Positions 5,509 to 5,728 of a stretch of DNA of 5,728 bases are shown here, one piece after another (the first letter of the stretch is position 1; every line of letters starts with the position of its first letter). Location: the NCBI GenBank assembly GCA_027023325.1, contig JALVVQ010000324.1, positions 1 to 5,728 of the forward strand. The letters run 5' to 3'. The position numbers and the translations under genes are program-made. The notes under the pieces were generated by a model, which saw only the letters and a list, made by a program, of their open reading frames with translations, did no database searches and was not told the origin of the DNA. The stretch is from Campylobacteraceae bacterium (GTDB lineage Bacteria; Campylobacterota; Campylobacteria; Campylobacterales; Sulfurovaceae).

Positions 5509-5728
5509 ACCCTCACTCTCGGATCTACCAGTGTATACAGTACATCCACCACAAAGTTAATCGCCACAAAGATAAAGGAGATCACCAGTAGATAGGCAAC
5601 TACGATGGGGCGATCGAGGTTCTGAATAGAGTCAATAATCAGCTTGCCTGTCCCCGGCCATGCAAAGATCGTCTCGGTCACGATGGTAAAAGCCACCAAC
5701 TGCCCAAACTGAATACCAATGATGGTAA
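5505..5728 (-). CDS. oppB: Oligopeptide/dipeptide ABC transporter permease (OppB/DppB), 5' truncated
   Basis: The last 73 residues of an OppB-type permease; the start and most of the protein lie beyond the right edge. The visible part carries the family's C-terminal signature: GIQFGQLVAFTIVTETIFAWPGTGKLI, then a variable turn (DSIQNLDRPIV), a final membrane helix (about VVAYLLVISFIFVAINFVV), and the ending VDVLYTLVDPRVRV. The EAA loop would be further upstream and is not seen. Its stop overlaps the oppC start, placing it first among the four transporter genes in view. The frame is open to the window edge with no disruption. A solute-binding protein gene may lie upstream, outside the window. 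Confidence 0.9.
   Translation of the reverse strand, partial: TIIGIQFGQLVAFTIVTETIFAWPGTGKLIIDSIQNLDRPIVVAYLLVISFIFVAINFVVDVLYTLVDPRVRV

Noticed and set aside
2736..5728. Nickel transporter nikBCDE
   Set aside because: NikD and NikE are shorter and lack the long Oligo_HPY tail with four cysteines; both ATPases here have it, which favours peptide transport.

Overview
All genes in this window read leftward (minus strand). The plus strand shows only antisense shadows. In transcription order, from right to left, there are three blocks: the distal part of a peptide/oligopeptide ABC importer operon (oppB 3' end, oppC, oppD, oppF), a complete hipB-hipA toxin-antitoxin module, and a pair of small membrane proteins that look like two halves of a DUF318/ArsP-type permease, the second cut by the left edge. 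No rRNA, tRNA, transposase or CRISPR array is visible.

The source is a bacterium. The style of the Opp/Dpp proteins, the paired half-permeases and the AT-rich intergenic DNA would fit a Campylobacterota genome (Sulfurovum/Sulfurimonas-like), but this is a weak impression and no marker gene confirms it.

Right block (2736-5728): OppB and OppC form the membrane channel and OppD and OppF the two ATPases. Each gene overlaps the next: ATGA between B and C, TAATG between C and D, and 19 nt between D and F, with a TTG start and a strong Shine-Dalgarno for oppF. The solute-binding protein is not in view and may lie upstream, beyond the right edge. Both ATPases carry the Oligo_HPY C-terminal domain with four cysteines, which favours peptide transport over nickel transport.

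Middle block (833-2375 plus control DNA to about 2510): hipB encodes an 89-residue XRE-type antitoxin/repressor and hipA a full-length 426-residue HipA-family kinase overlapping it by 8 nt. Upstream of hipB lies a very AT-rich control region with an alternating A-B-A-B-A set of short repeats around a plausible promoter, the strongest unexplained non-coding signal here. The module is bracketed by two similar 20-bp elements in the same orientation, at the 3' end of hipA and near the 3' end of oppF, so it may be an inserted accessory cassette; the evidence for this is weak.

Left block (1-791): two co-directional membrane proteins with a 4-nt overlap share a conserved core, so they probably form one hetero-oligomeric transporter of unknown substrate. 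They start 41 nt after hipA. That gap holds a perfect 8-1-8 inverted repeat that may be an operator. I found no clear intrinsic terminator anywhere in the window.
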